Positions 8,191 to 17,050 of a stretch of 64,000 bases of DNA are shown here, one piece after another. Source of the stretch: an uncultured Lachnospiraceae bacterium (GTDB lineage: Bacteria > Bacillota > Clostridia > Lachnospirales > Lachnospiraceae). Position 1 is the first letter of the stretch. Each line of letters starts with the position of its first letter. Below the pieces are notes generated by a model. It ran no database searches. It was not told the DNA's origin and worked only from the letters and a program-made list of their open reading frames with translations. The DNA is taken from assembly GCA_949051815.1 (NCBI GenBank), contig CARQVR010000004.1:62938-126937 (forward strand). The letters are read 5' to 3'. Position numbers and translations under genes: made by a program.

Positions 8191-9129
8191 TCATGTCACA
8201 TTCTGCAATACAAAACGGTATATATCTCCGTAAACATCCTCCCTGTCGGCCTCATTCAATATTTCATGCCTGTCTCCGGGATAGAGCTTTATCTGCACAT
8301 GCTCCATGCCAAGCGCTTCAAAGGAACGGAACACCTTCTCCACGCTTTTTCCGAAGTCACCTACCGGATCATCCTGTCCCGATACGAACAGAACCGGAAG
8401 GTCTTTTGGCATCTGCGCAAGTTTCTTCTCATCGTACAAGTTTAAGATCAGGCGCATCAGCGTCTGGAATCCATTGGCCGTGAAGACGAAATCACACAGC
8501 GGATCCGACTGAAACGCCTTTACATTCTCCGGATTCACGCTGACCCAATGGCCGGAATCCCCCGGCCCTGCCTGAAATTTCAGATTATATACGCCAAAAA
8601 GCGCCTTGTCCATGCCCCTGCATACATATTTAGAACCAAATACCGCACTCAGAAAAGAGGCCTGCAGCCAGCCAAACCGTACCGCCCGCTTCGACTGCAT
8701 ACCGGTTCCCATAATCACAGCCCCGTCGATGCCGTTTCCGTAACGTATCAGATAATTGCGCAGGATAAAAGAACCCATACTGTGCCCCAGAATAATATAG
8801 GGAATGCCGGGATACTGTTCCTGCATCATCTTTTTCAGTCTGTGCTCGTCGCGCACAAGCACGGTGGCGGCATCCTCCTTGCAGAAATACCCCCGCAGTT
8901 CCCCATCCTTCACGGACAGCCCGTGTCCCAGATGATCGTCACCCACCACCACGGCACCCTTACCGGCCATAAAACGCGCAAATTCCTCGTAACGGCCGAT
9001 ATGCTCCGTCATACCATGTATAATCTGTAAAATACAGATCGGTTTCTCTGTCTCCGGGAGCCACTTAACAGCATGAAGTTTATGTTCGCCGTCCCGCGAG
9101 CCAAAGTAAAATTCCTCTTTTTCTATCAT
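8191..9129 (-). CDS. Alpha/beta hydrolase, monoacylglycerol lipase / lysophospholipase type
   Basis: Serine hydrolase of 312 residues, predicted cytoplasmic, cleaving acyl-glycerol or lysophospholipid esters. The oxyanion-hole motif is HGMTEHIGRY near residue 40, the nucleophile elbow GHSMGS near 115, the catalytic Asp in SGQDDPVGD near 255 and the catalytic His in PGDRHEILNE near 285. The frame can be read from a TTG at 9147, but that region contains the ribosome site AAGGAG for the ATG at 9129, which is therefore chosen. It begins 18 bases after the metG stop codon, so the two are probably co-transcribed. Confidence 0.88.
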   Translation of the reverse strand: MIEKEEFYFGSRDGEHKLHAVKWLPETEKPICILQIIHGMTEHIGRYEEFARFMAGKGAVVVGDDHLGHGLSVKDGELRGYFCKEDAATVLVRDEHRLKKMMQEQYPGIPYIILGHSMGSFILRNYLIRYGNGIDGAVIMGTGMQSKRAVRFGWLQASFLSAVFGSKYVCRGMDKALFGVYNLKFQAGPGDSGHWVSVNPENVKAFQSDPLCDFVFTANGFQTLMRLILNLYDEKKLAQMPKDLPVLFVSGQDDPVGDFGKSVEKVFRSFEALGMEHVQIKLYPGDRHEILNEADREDVYGDIYRFVLQNVT

Positions 9130-9147
9130 ATTTCTCCTTATATACAA

Positions 9148-11202
9148 TCAGCAGATCTCCGCGCCCGCCGGCATAAAACGCTCCGGCGTCATAACGGCCA
9201 GATTTCCGTCTTCGTCCGCCGCACTCAAAATCATTCCCTCGGACATCTGTCCCGCAATCTCTCTTGGTTTCAGGTTTACAAGCACCATAACGCGTTTTCC
9301 GATCAATTCCTCCGGCTTATAATACTGCTTGATCCCCGAAAGGATCTGCCTTGTGCTGCCACCCACCTGTATCTCAAACTTCAAAAGTTTTTTGGACTTC
9401 GGAATTTCCTCGCAGGAAAGCACAAGCCCTACCTGGAACTGGCATTTGTCAAAATCATCATAGGTAATTTCCGCTTTCGGCGCAAGCTCCACAAATTTTT
9501 CGTCCATTCCCGTATTGCCGTCAGCTTCTCCGGCCTGGTCCGCACTCTCTGCATCCTCTGCCGCGCCCGCCGCCTGCTTTCTCCCGGCAAACATAGCTTC
9601 TACCTTCTCCATTACTTCTGCCAGATCCTGTCTTGCAAAAAGAATCTCCGGCATCTGCGTCACCTGCGTTCCGGAAGGATAGAGCGCGGAAGCCGCAGCC
9701 GTGTCATGGTCAGCCGCACATTTCTCCAACACCGAAAAATCAATTAACGGCGCGTTCATCTGCTCCGAAATGCGCTTCGCTGTTTCCGGCATATAAGGCT
9801 CCAGAAGAGAGGCACCCACCATAATCGCATTGGAAAGATGGTAGAGCACCGTAGCCAGTCTGTCCTTCTTGCTTTCATCCTTTGCAAGCGCCCAGGGCAT
9901 CGTCTCATCAATATATTTATTGCTCCGCTTAAAGAGCGCGAAAATTTCCGTAATGGCGTCCGCTACCCGCAGCTCGTCCATCTTTTTAGCAACGCGGCTG
10001 TAAGTGTCCGTCAAAACACCGGCCAGATCTGCATCCACATCCTCAGCGCCTGCATCCACGCCCGTGTTTTTATTCTCAACCACGCCTCCAAAATATTTAT
10101 TGCTCATGGAAATAGTCCGGTTCACCAGATTTCCCAGCGTATTTGCCAGATCGGAATTCATGCGCTCCACCATCAGATCCCATGTGATCACACCGTCGTT
10201 CTCAAACGGCATTTCATGCAGCACAAAATAACGCACCGCGTCCACGCCGAAGAAATGGATCAGATCGTCCGCATAAATCACATTTCCCTTGGATTTGCTC
10301 ATCTTGCCGTCACCCTGTAACAGCCATGGATGCCCGAATACCTGCTTCGGCAGCGGCTCGCCCAGCGCCATCAGGAAGATCGGCCAGTAGATCGTATGGA
10401 AACGGATGATATCCTTGCCGATCAAATGCAGGTCTGCCGGCCACAGCTTCTTATACTGATCGCCGCTTTTCCCTTCCGCGTCATAGCCGATTCCTGTGAT
10501 ATAGTTGGTCAGCGCATCCAGCCACACATAAACCACATGCCTGTTGTCAAAGTCTACGGGAACCCCCCATGTAAAGGAAGTTCTGGACACACACAGATCC
10601 TGTAATCCCGGCAGAAGGAAATTATTCATCATTTCGTTCTTGCGGGACACCGGCTGGATAAACTCCGGATGCTCATTGATATGCGCGATCAGCTTGTCCG
10701 CATACTTGCTCATTTTAAAGAAGTACGCCTCCTCCTTGGCGGGTTTCACCTCCCTGCCGCAGTCGGGACATTTCCCGTCCACAAGCTGGGACTCCGTCCA
10801 GAAGGACTCGCAGGGGGTACAGTAAAGACCCTCGTAGGAACCCTTATAAATATCCCCCTGCTCGTATAATTTCTTAAAAATCTTCTGCACCTGTTTCTCG
10901 TGGAAATCGTCGGTGGTGCGGATAAATTTATCATACGAAGTGTCTAACGAATCACAGATCCGCTGTATTTCTCCCGCCACCTTATCAACATAGGCTTTCG
11001 GAGTAACGCCCGTCTCCTGTGCCTTTAATTCAATCTTCTGTCCGTGCTCGTCCGTACCTGTCTGGAAAAATACGTCATAGCCGTCTTTTCTCTTAAAACG
11101 GGCGATGCTGTCCGCCAGCACAATCTCATAGCTGTTGCCGATATGGGGAGTACCGGAGGTATAGGCAATCGCCGTTGTAATATAATATTTTCCCTTTTTC
11201 AT
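9148..11202 (-). CDS. metG: Methionyl-tRNA synthetase
   Basis: Charges tRNA-Met with methionine in the cytoplasm. 684 residues. The class I signature appears as TSGTPHIGNSYE near residue 16 and the KMSKS loop as GKMSKSKGN near 305. The zinc knuckle is CTPCESFW ... CPDCG at about 125-150, and the C-terminal oligonucleotide-binding dimerisation domain (DKCQFQVGLVLSCEEIPKSKKLL) spans about residues 580-684. An Ala/Asp/Glu-rich linker precedes the tail domain. All catalytic motifs are intact. Confidence 0.97.
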   Translation of the reverse strand: MKKGKYYITTAIAYTSGTPHIGNSYEIVLADSIARFKRKDGYDVFFQTGTDEHGQKIELKAQETGVTPKAYVDKVAGEIQRICDSLDTSYDKFIRTTDDFHEKQVQKIFKKLYEQGDIYKGSYEGLYCTPCESFWTESQLVDGKCPDCGREVKPAKEEAYFFKMSKYADKLIAHINEHPEFIQPVSRKNEMMNNFLLPGLQDLCVSRTSFTWGVPVDFDNRHVVYVWLDALTNYITGIGYDAEGKSGDQYKKLWPADLHLIGKDIIRFHTIYWPIFLMALGEPLPKQVFGHPWLLQGDGKMSKSKGNVIYADDLIHFFGVDAVRYFVLHEMPFENDGVITWDLMVERMNSDLANTLGNLVNRTISMSNKYFGGVVENKNTGVDAGAEDVDADLAGVLTDTYSRVAKKMDELRVADAITEIFALFKRSNKYIDETMPWALAKDESKKDRLATVLYHLSNAIMVGASLLEPYMPETAKRISEQMNAPLIDFSVLEKCAADHDTAAASALYPSGTQVTQMPEILFARQDLAEVMEKVEAMFAGRKQAAGAAEDAESADQAGEADGNTGMDEKFVELAPKAEITYDDFDKCQFQVGLVLSCEEIPKSKKLLKFEIQVGGSTRQILSGIKQYYKPEELIGKRVMVLVNLKPREIAGQMSEGMILSAADEDGNLAVMTPERFMPAGAEIC

Positions 11203-11278
11203 AACACGCTTCCTTTCCGCTTTCCTTCTATTGATAAAGTCTATCGTAAAGGGGCGTGATTGTCAATTCCTACGGGGC

Positions 11279-12169
11279 TCAGTAAAACAGCTTGCCGTTG
11301 CTGCCCTTTATCACGGCTCCCTTCGGCGCATTTGTGATATAGTAGAGAGCCACCCTGGCATTATAGCCATTGGCGTAATACCTTTCACTGAGAATCTTTT
11401 CATAGTGCCCGCCGCCCTTTATTTCAAAAACAGGATCCGATCCGGCGTGGTTTCCCTCGTTACAGGTGATGCATACAAAGGCGTAGGCTGACGGCAGATC
11501 CTCTGGAAGCGTGTAGCCTTTGGAAATTCCTGCTTTCTGCGGTATGACACCGATTCCGCCATCCGGCTTCTTAGTCGCCGCATCGGCAATGTCTGCACCC
11601 GTCCCCAGAAGAAGCCGGCCGTTCACCCACGCAGCCGCCCCTGCGGAGAGATTGTCTGCGGAAGCGGCCTGAATACTGATGGGCTCCGCGCCTTCCGCGT
11701 TCTCTTTTACAAGCTGCCCCTCCGGCGTCTTATATAGCTTCGTACCAGACGGCAGCCCGTAGGCTGCAGGATCCTGCGGAATAGACTGGCTGACCGCAAT
11801 CGTCTCCAGAATGGAAGCAAAGTCCAGTGTGAGCGGGTCTATTTCCTCTCCGGCAGAGGGTTTTTTGTGAACCGCGTACACATTATCGGCGCTGGTCAGC
11901 GGTATGCCCGTATCAGACCGGCTCAGATAAGTCTGCATAATTCCAAGCTGCTTTGATACCCGCACTTTAAACAGGTCAAGCTGATCCGCCAGCATATAGA
12001 GATCTTCGGCGTCGAGAACCACACCGCCTTCCCCGTTGTCGTAGCAAATAGCTCCCTCAGAATGCAATTCATTCCGGGTGGCGGCAGGATTTTCCGCCGC
12101 CGCTGCCACCATACCGACGCTCACTGCCAAAGTCAATGTCATTATTATAGATACTATTTTTTTCTTCAT
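11279..12169 (-). CDS. Secreted protein of unknown function
   Basis: A 296-residue exported protein I do not recognise. A clear signal peptide (MKKKIVSIIMTLTLAVSVGMVAAAA) ends near residue 25. The remainder has no repeats or membrane segment and includes two Cys in CITCNEGNHAG near residue 240, possibly a disulfide or metal site. GGGAGG lies 7 bases before the ATG at 12169. It is last of three same-strand genes with the repeat protein and the coiled-coil membrane protein, and probably works with them at the cell surface. Confidence 0.75.
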   Translation of the reverse strand: MKKKIVSIIMTLTLAVSVGMVAAAAENPAATRNELHSEGAICYDNGEGGVVLDAEDLYMLADQLDLFKVRVSKQLGIMQTYLSRSDTGIPLTSADNVYAVHKKPSAGEEIDPLTLDFASILETIAVSQSIPQDPAAYGLPSGTKLYKTPEGQLVKENAEGAEPISIQAASADNLSAGAAAWVNGRLLLGTGADIADAATKKPDGGIGVIPQKAGISKGYTLPEDLPSAYAFVCITCNEGNHAGSDPVFEIKGGGHYEKILSERYYANGYNARVALYYITNAPKGAVIKGSNGKLFY

Positions 12170-12171
12170 TG

Positions 12172-12393
12172 TTACCTCCCTGTCACTTTCTTTCTGTCAT
12201 TGTTCCTCATGTTTCTGCAAATATATTCCTTTTCCAACCCTGTCCGGTACATCTGGCAGCGCACCGACGTTCCTCCCCGCAGTTTCAGCTCTGATGGTTC
12301 TTTCAGCCCTCTGTCTGGTACATCCGGTGATACCTCCGGCTCTTCCGGTTTTGACGGTTTTGGCGGACTCTGCGATCCTCCGTCCGGTACATC
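12172..12393 (-). pseudogene. Read-through tail of the repeat protein beyond an in-frame TAA
   Basis: The reading frame of the upstream gene stays open for 73 codons past its stop and ends at a TAA two bases before the ATG of the next gene. The first 30 or so codons continue the same Pro/Glu repeat (DVPDGG, KPEEPE, SPDVPD). This suggests the gene once ended here and was shortened by a nonsense change at 12394-12396. Confidence 0.5.
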
Positions 12394-13539
12394 TTACGGT
12401 CCCTCCGGCTCTTCTGGTTTCGTCGGTTCTTCTGCTCCTCCATCCGGTACATCCGACGGGCCCTCTGGTAATTCCGGTTTCGTCGGTTCTTCTGCTCCTC
12501 CATCCGGTACATCCGACGGTCCCTCTGGTTCTTCCGTCCCTCCATCCGGCACATCCGTCGGTCCCTCCGGCTCTTCCGCTTCTCCATCCGGTACATCTGA
12601 CGGTTCCTCCGGTTCTTCCGATTCTCCATCCGGTACATCTGGCGTTCCCTCTGGTTCTTCCGGTTTCGTCGGTTCTTCCGGCTCTCCGTCCGCTTCGGCC
12701 TGGTCTTCCTCCAATCCGGCCGCCCGGCCGTTTCCACACACACAGTAGAGAAGGCTCGTATCTCTGTCGTCTCCGTCTTCCGGTTTTGCCTCCAGCACAA
12801 AGCTGCAGTCCTCTACTCCGTCCCCAAAGCCACAGTCAATACAGCTTTTCCTGTGATGTGCGCCGTCCTCGCAGGAATCGTACCTGTAAGCGTAATGCTC
12901 CTCTGTAAGTGGTTCATAGCCGCCGCAAAACGCCGTATCCTCCAAAAGACATCTGCTGCGATGGTTTGTCTCATCCACCGCTTCAAAAATCACTACATGA
13001 GAGGCTTCCCGTTCCCACTGATATCCGCATACACATCTGTAACGCCTGCCGGAATATTCCGCGCCCTCATAACAGATGACATAGTCCTCCTCACCCGATA
13101 CACTGTGCGTACATTCCAGATCAAAAGCGTCTCCGCAAATGCCGCAATGCCTTGTATGGGTTTTCTCATTCACGTTCCGGTATTCCCATTGATGGGCATG
13201 TGTGTAGCGGATCGGGTCAAATACATCCTCCGGAATGGTGGAAATCTTTTCATACAGGAGAAGAAAATCCGCCTCACAGACTGCCGCCTCTCTTTTTCCC
13301 TCCCGATAGACCAGATTCCCGCGCGAGGACACTCCCGGCCGCACGGCAGGCCGCTCCGCATCCATTCCTTGCGGCTCCTGCGCCCGTACCGTCGGCGATG
13401 CCGCACACCAGCCGAAGACCAGCGCCAAAAGCAACGCCACTCCCTTTATGACCCGCACACCGCCGCCACAACTACGGCCCGCTCCTTTTCTTATGCCAAA
13501 AGCGGCATTCCTTCTTCTCTCGTCTGTAACATGTTCCAT
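12394..13539 (-). CDS. Exported Cys-pair protein with Pro/Glu repeat tail
   Basis: A 381-residue protein of unknown family. Residues 1-52 hold a long signal sequence (hydrophobic core GVALLLALVFGWCAA, likely cut after VRA). The middle carries repeated Cys-x-x-Cys or Cys-x-Cys-Gly knuckles (HCGICGDAF, RCVCGYQW, SCIDCGFG, YCVCGNG) with nearby His, resembling zinc-ribbon-like surface modules. From about residue 285 a tandem repeat of about 15-21 residues built on EEPEGPSDVPDGG runs to the end. The stop TAA replaces the Ser codon found at the same place in other copies. AAGGAGGGG precedes the ATG at 13539. It lies 12 bases after the coiled-coil gene, an operon arrangement. Confidence 0.7.
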   Translation of the reverse strand: MEHVTDERRRNAAFGIRKGAGRSCGGGVRVIKGVALLLALVFGWCAASPTVRAQEPQGMDAERPAVRPGVSSRGNLVYREGKREAAVCEADFLLLYEKISTIPEDVFDPIRYTHAHQWEYRNVNEKTHTRHCGICGDAFDLECTHSVSGEEDYVICYEGAEYSGRRYRCVCGYQWEREASHVVIFEAVDETNHRSRCLLEDTAFCGGYEPLTEEHYAYRYDSCEDGAHHRKSCIDCGFGDGVEDCSFVLEAKPEDGDDRDTSLLYCVCGNGRAAGLEEDQAEADGEPEEPTKPEEPEGTPDVPDGESEEPEEPSDVPDGEAEEPEGPTDVPDGGTEEPEGPSDVPDGGAEEPTKPELPEGPSDVPDGGAEEPTKPEEPEGP

Positions 13540-13551
13540 GCTGCCCCTCCT

Positions 13552-14544
13552 TTACCTGTCAGTCTGATCCTGATTGGGCATCAGATAGAGCGTGTTTGTC
13601 CGGCCTTCGTAGCGGTAGGAGAGCGTTTCCGACGAAAGACCATCTATCTTTTCATTGATCTTCTGATTCAGCTCCTTACTCATTTCCTCATTCTTTTTCT
13701 GCATATCCTCCAGCGCCTTGCGAAGCTCCTTTTCCAGATCGTCCATATCCTTTCCAAGCCCGTCCAGACGCTCATCCAGCTCATTTAAATTTCCGGTTAC
13801 CGTCGTCTTAAGACTCTCTTCCACTTTGGACAGTTTATTCCAGAGTTTCTCATCCTCCCTGCGAAGCTCCCTGACATGCGCAAAGACGTCCGACACATCA
13901 GAGCGCACTTGTCCCAGCTCCGTCCGGAGGTTCCCGATCTGTCCCTGAATTGCAGGTATTTTTTCCCGGTCAATCACCTGCACCGTATCCGACAAAGTCG
14001 CAAGCTTTGACTCCAGCACTTTGACATTCTCAGTCACAGTCCGGGTTTCCTTCTCCAGAACAGTGAGTTTTTCCGTCACCGTCTCGGACACCTTAGTTCC
14101 TCCTTCCCGATATTCCCTGACGATCTCCGACACCTCCTTCCGCACCTGTTCCAGCGCCTCCTGTAATTCCTTCACCTTCTCCGACAGGGAATTGGTGTTC
14201 GTGAGGTACTCCTGCCGCAGTTCCTCTCCGGACGCCTGAGACATATATTCCTTCATCTTTTCCTCGCTTGTAGCCGCAACAAGCCCCTGCGCCTCCTGTA
14301 AGGCAAGTACATCCTGTGCCGTCTGCATAGCCTGCGCTTCCTGCAGCTCCCGCGCTTTCTTCGCCGCGTCCTCCCGCTTTTTTTCCTGTACACCGTATCC
14401 CCACCACAGAAGCAGTGCGATCACCACCGCTGCGGCAACGCCTGCCGCAATAAGGAAAAACCGTGGAAACTGCCCTTCCTCTCTATCCGGATTCTCCCTC
14501 CACTCATTCAAATAATCTGACACTTTTGTCATAAATTCACGCAT
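13552..14544 (-). CDS. Single-pass membrane protein with long coiled coil
   Basis: 330 residues. A short cytoplasmic N terminus, one membrane helix at about 29-49 (FFLIAAGVAAAVVIALLLWWGYG), then about 250 residues of heptad-rich charged sequence that should form an extended coiled coil outside the cell, ending in a small tail (SYRYEGRTNTLYLMPNQD). No catalytic motif. First gene of a probable three-gene surface operon. The AGGAGG before the ATG at 14544 is 12 bases away, rather far; a second ATG four codons in is possible. Palindromic DNA upstream at 14765-14793 may control it. Confidence 0.7.
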   Translation of the reverse strand: MREFMTKVSDYLNEWRENPDREEGQFPRFFLIAAGVAAAVVIALLLWWGYGVQEKKREDAAKKARELQEAQAMQTAQDVLALQEAQGLVAATSEEKMKEYMSQASGEELRQEYLTNTNSLSEKVKELQEALEQVRKEVSEIVREYREGGTKVSETVTEKLTVLEKETRTVTENVKVLESKLATLSDTVQVIDREKIPAIQGQIGNLRTELGQVRSDVSDVFAHVRELRREDEKLWNKLSKVEESLKTTVTGNLNELDERLDGLGKDMDDLEKELRKALEDMQKKNEEMSKELNQKINEKIDGLSSETLSYRYEGRTNTLYLMPNQDQTDR

Positions 14545-14764
14545 ATTCTCTTACAACCTCCTCTTTAACCACCCGGGCCGCGGGCGGCGATACCTGTTCG
14601 CGCGGCTTGCATTACAAGCCTCCGCATTTGTCCATGTGCTGCCGTTTTCGTCAAATAATCAGTTCGAACGTTCCTCCAATCTTTTTCATCTTTTCCCATT
14701 GGAATTTCCGGCGACCCGCCGCAGACCCGTACATAGAAATAAAAAGAAGATACAATGTACGGAA

Positions 14765-14793
14765 TAAAGTATACTTTAATCTTTCCAAAGATT
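14765..14793. promoter_or_regulatory. Two abutting palindromes upstream of the surface operon
   Basis: TAAAGTATACTTTA (14765-14778) is a perfect 14-bp palindrome. It abuts AATCTTTCCAAAGATT (14778-14793), whose 7-bp arms are perfect. Both are typical operator sizes and sit about 220 bases ahead of the coiled-coil gene. No clear promoter was found to place them against. Confidence 0.5.
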
Positions 14794-14865
14794 GTACGAT
14801 TACCATACCAGATGCATCAACCGTTTACAATACCGGAATGTTGCACAAGCTTTTGCACAAAAAGA

Positions 14866-14902
14866 AGCCCGCCTGCACCTGTAAATCCGATGCATACGGG
14901 CT
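14866..14902. terminator. Bidirectional terminator after map
   Basis: Arms AGCCCG and CGGGCT with inner pairing, flanked by A-rich sequence on one side and TTTTT on the other. On the minus strand the stem is followed by TCTTTTT, about 130 bases after the map stop codon. Confidence 0.7.
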
Positions 14903-15033
14903 TTTTATACACCAAACGAAATATCGTTCGCCGCATTCTCCTCACTTTTTATATCTCTGTGACGTTTTGTACCATCCCCCAAATATATATACCGTCCGGC
15001 ACGTCACGAAACCATACGCGCCCCGGCAGTCCC

Positions 15034-15906
15034 TCAGTATGTCAGGATCTCGTATCCGTCCTCCGTCACCGCCAGCGTCACTTCCCACTGGGCGGAAGGC
15101 TTTCCATCTTCGGTGTAGACCGTCCAGCCGTCCTCATCGTCAATGTAAATATCCGCTTTGCCCATATTGACCATCGGTTCAATGGTGAATACCATTCCCG
15201 GTACCATAAGCATTTCCGTGCCCTTGCGTGTCACATAGCTGACAAAAGGTTCTTCGTGAAACTCCAGCCCGATGCCGTGGCCGCCAATCTCCCGCACGAT
15301 GGAATAGCCGTTTTGCTTCGCGTAATCATTAATGGCCTGCGCCATATCTCCGAGAAAATTCCAAGGCTTCACCTGCGAAAGACCCACGTCAATGCATTCC
15401 TTCGCAACCTGCACAAGCCTGCGCGTCTCCTCCGGCACATTACCCAGCATAAACATGCGCGAGGAGTCCGAAAAATACCCGTTATATATGGTAGATACGT
15501 CCACATTCACGATGTCGCCGTCCTTTAACAGGCGGTTCTCGTCGGGAATGCCGTGGCACACCACCTCGTTAATGGAAGTGCAGACGCTTTTGGGAAACCC
15601 GTCGTACCCCAAAGGCGCGGCGATCCCGCCCATTTCCTTCGTCATATCCCGGACGATCCTGTCAATTTCCTCCGTGCTCATTCCGATATGAATCTGCCGC
15701 TCAATCTCATCCAATATGGCAATATTCAATTTGCTGCTTTCCCGAATGCCCTGTAACTGTTCCGGCGTTTTCAGGATATCATGGCGGGGAACCATATGTC
15801 CCTGCAGCTCATAGCTTTCAATTTTTTCATCCATCGACATATGACATGCCTTATACTTTTTGCCACTGCCGCACCAGCAGATGTCGTTTCTACCGAGTTT
15901 TTTCAT
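15034..15906 (-). CDS. map: Type I methionine aminopeptidase with N-terminal SEC-C motif
   Basis: Removes N-terminal Met from new proteins in the cytoplasm, using two divalent metals. 290 residues. It opens with a SEC-C zinc motif (CWCGSGKKYKACH, residues 10-22), found in the longer clostridial/bacillar paralogue. The pita-bread domain carries the substrate His in VVCHGIPD, metal ligands Asp in NVDVSTIYNGYFSDSS, His in GGHGIGLEFHEEP and Glu in FTIEPMV and WEVTLAV. All ligands are present. It seems monocistronic. Confidence 0.93.
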   Translation of the reverse strand: MKKLGRNDICWCGSGKKYKACHMSMDEKIESYELQGHMVPRHDILKTPEQLQGIRESSKLNIAILDEIERQIHIGMSTEEIDRIVRDMTKEMGGIAAPLGYDGFPKSVCTSINEVVCHGIPDENRLLKDGDIVNVDVSTIYNGYFSDSSRMFMLGNVPEETRRLVQVAKECIDVGLSQVKPWNFLGDMAQAINDYAKQNGYSIVREIGGHGIGLEFHEEPFVSYVTRKGTEMLMVPGMVFTIEPMVNMGKADIYIDDEDGWTVYTEDGKPSAQWEVTLAVTEDGYEILTY

Positions 15907-16019
15907 AAATATGTCATCTCCGTTTCTTTTGCCTTACCTATTGTAGCACATCGGGGCGGGAAATGGGATATCTATGGTGTTATTTTTTGCTATTCAAAAA
16001 AAACAAATTACTTTCCCAC

Positions 16020-16049
16020 TTGACACGCCCTCCCAAAGGCCCTTATAAT
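16020..16049 (+). promoter_or_regulatory. Promoter of the first Uma2-family gene
   Basis: TTGACA (16020-16025) and TATAAT (16044-16049) are separated by 18 bp. Transcription would start near 16056. The matching gene at 24 kb has an equivalent promoter at the same distance. Confidence 0.85.
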
Positions 16050-16055
16050 ACTTAC

Positions 16056-16291
16056 AAAGTATATTACTTTCTCGACAACAAATATTCGGTGTGTTCTAAC
16101 TTCCGCACCGGAATCCAGTCAAACCGGTATCGCATTACGGTTTTCAAATCTATGTTTCAGAATTTCTATGCTTTTAAATCAACCAACACACAATTTAAAA
16201 GCGGGAGATTCCTGGCATACACCGTATAAGCGCGCGGCGCAGATACCGATAATGCATATCCGGATTTCTCCTGCAAAACAGGAGGAAACGT
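16056..16291 (+). ncRNA. Structured mRNA leader of Uma2 gene 1 (candidate cis-regulatory RNA)
   Basis: About 236 nt, homologous to 23840-24078. Elements: invariant GACAACAAATATTCGG (16074-16089). P1 TTCGGTG/CACCGGAA (16085-16113, one bulge). P2 AAACCG/CGGTTT (16121-16143). P3 GCTTTTAAAT/ATTTAAAAGC (16170-16202). P4 GCGGGAGA (16201-16208) with TCTCCTGC (16267-16274). P5 CTCCTG (16268-16273) with CAGGAG (16279-16284), which hides the ribosome site. P4 and P5 compete for the same CTCCTG strand, so P4 would free the ribosome site and P5 would mask it. The stems are kept while sequences change between the two copies. Function and any ligand are unknown. Confidence 0.65.
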
Positions 16292-16894
16292 ATGGAAATC
16301 AAAAAACTATGGAAAAACGAAAGCACAGAAAGCGGAGGACAATTTATGGCTATGAAAGGCGGAAAGGGCTATACCATCGCGGATATTGAGGCATTGCCAG
16401 AGGGCGAGCGGGCGGAGCTGATCGACGGGGAAATGTTCCGGATGGATGCGCCGACAAGGACACATCAGAAACTTCTCATCGAGCTTGCTTTTGCAATTAA
16501 ACTTTACATCAGAAACAAAAAGGGAAACTGTGAAGTATATCCCGCGCCGTTTGCAGTGTATATCAAAAAAGACAAGCGAAACTATGTGGAACCGGATATT
16601 ATAGTTATTTGCGATGAAGACAGGCTGGAAGAAAAAGGCTGTCAGGGCGCGCCGGACTGGGCGATTGAAGTCGCGTCTCCCTCCAGTAAGAAGATGGACT
16701 ATGAGCGGAAAGTGAAACTGTACCGCGAAGCGGGCGTGCGGGAATACTGGATCGTGGACGCGAAAGAGGAGACGGTCACGGTATATGATTTTGAGCACGG
16801 GAAAGAGGCGGCTCGGTATGCCTTTCACGAACCGGTGAAAGCGGGTATTTTTGCGGATCTGTGTTTGAAGATTTCAGAACTGATCGCTGGCTGA
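16292..16894 (+). CDS. Uma2 family (DUF820) restriction-endonuclease-fold protein, copy 1
   Basis: 200 residues from the ATG at 16292, 182 from a second ATG at 16346. The Uma2 core begins MKGGKGYTIADIEALPEGERAEL and includes the PD-(D/E)xK-type elements PDIIVIC, APDWAIEVASPSSKKMDYERKVKLYREAGVREYWIVD. The fold is that of endonucleases, but the biological role of the family is not settled. Both starts have their own ribosome site: CAGGAGG before the first (inside the leader switch) and GGAGGA six bases before the second. The 18-residue extension is poorly conserved against copy 2 while the core is very similar, so the second start may make the main product. It is followed by a terminator at 16941-16978. 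Confidence 0.88.
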   Translation: MEIKKLWKNESTESGGQFMAMKGGKGYTIADIEALPEGERAELIDGEMFRMDAPTRTHQKLLIELAFAIKLYIRNKKGNCEVYPAPFAVYIKKDKRNYVEPDIIVICDEDRLEEKGCQGAPDWAIEVASPSSKKMDYERKVKLYREAGVREYWIVDAKEETVTVYDFEHGKEAARYAFHEPVKAGIFADLCLKISELIAG

Positions 16895-16940
16895 GAACTG
16901 CTTTTTGATTGTAATAAAACAGAATATTAATTAAGATAAA

Positions 16941-16978
16941 AAGCGTCCCGCCAGCCGTTTCCGGCCTTCGGGACGCTT
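16941..16978 (+). terminator. Terminator between Uma2 copy 1 and the giant secreted-protein gene
   Basis: Perfect 10-bp arms AAGCGTCCCG and CGGGACGCTT, loop of 18. It lies between convergent genes and can serve both directions. Confidence 0.75.
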
Positions 16979-17050
16979 CCTTAAATCTGTCCGATCCGGA
17001 CACTTTCACTTTTGATTGTTTTAATTGCTATTGCAAATTCACAGTTCCTG

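Larger units (their letters stand above)
14545..15033. other. Intergenic region with palindromes and a terminator
   Basis: No gene is supported in these 489 bases. They contain a 6-bp hairpin (14604-14620, GGCTTG/CAAGCC), two abutting perfect palindromes at 14765-14793, and a bidirectional terminator at 14866-14902. Confidence 0.6.

Noticed and set aside
12197..12800. Alternative reading frames through the Pro/Glu repeat on both strands
   Set aside because: A tandem repeat with a length divisible by three leaves several frames open. Only the 12394-13539 frame has a signal peptide, ribosome site and non-repetitive domain.
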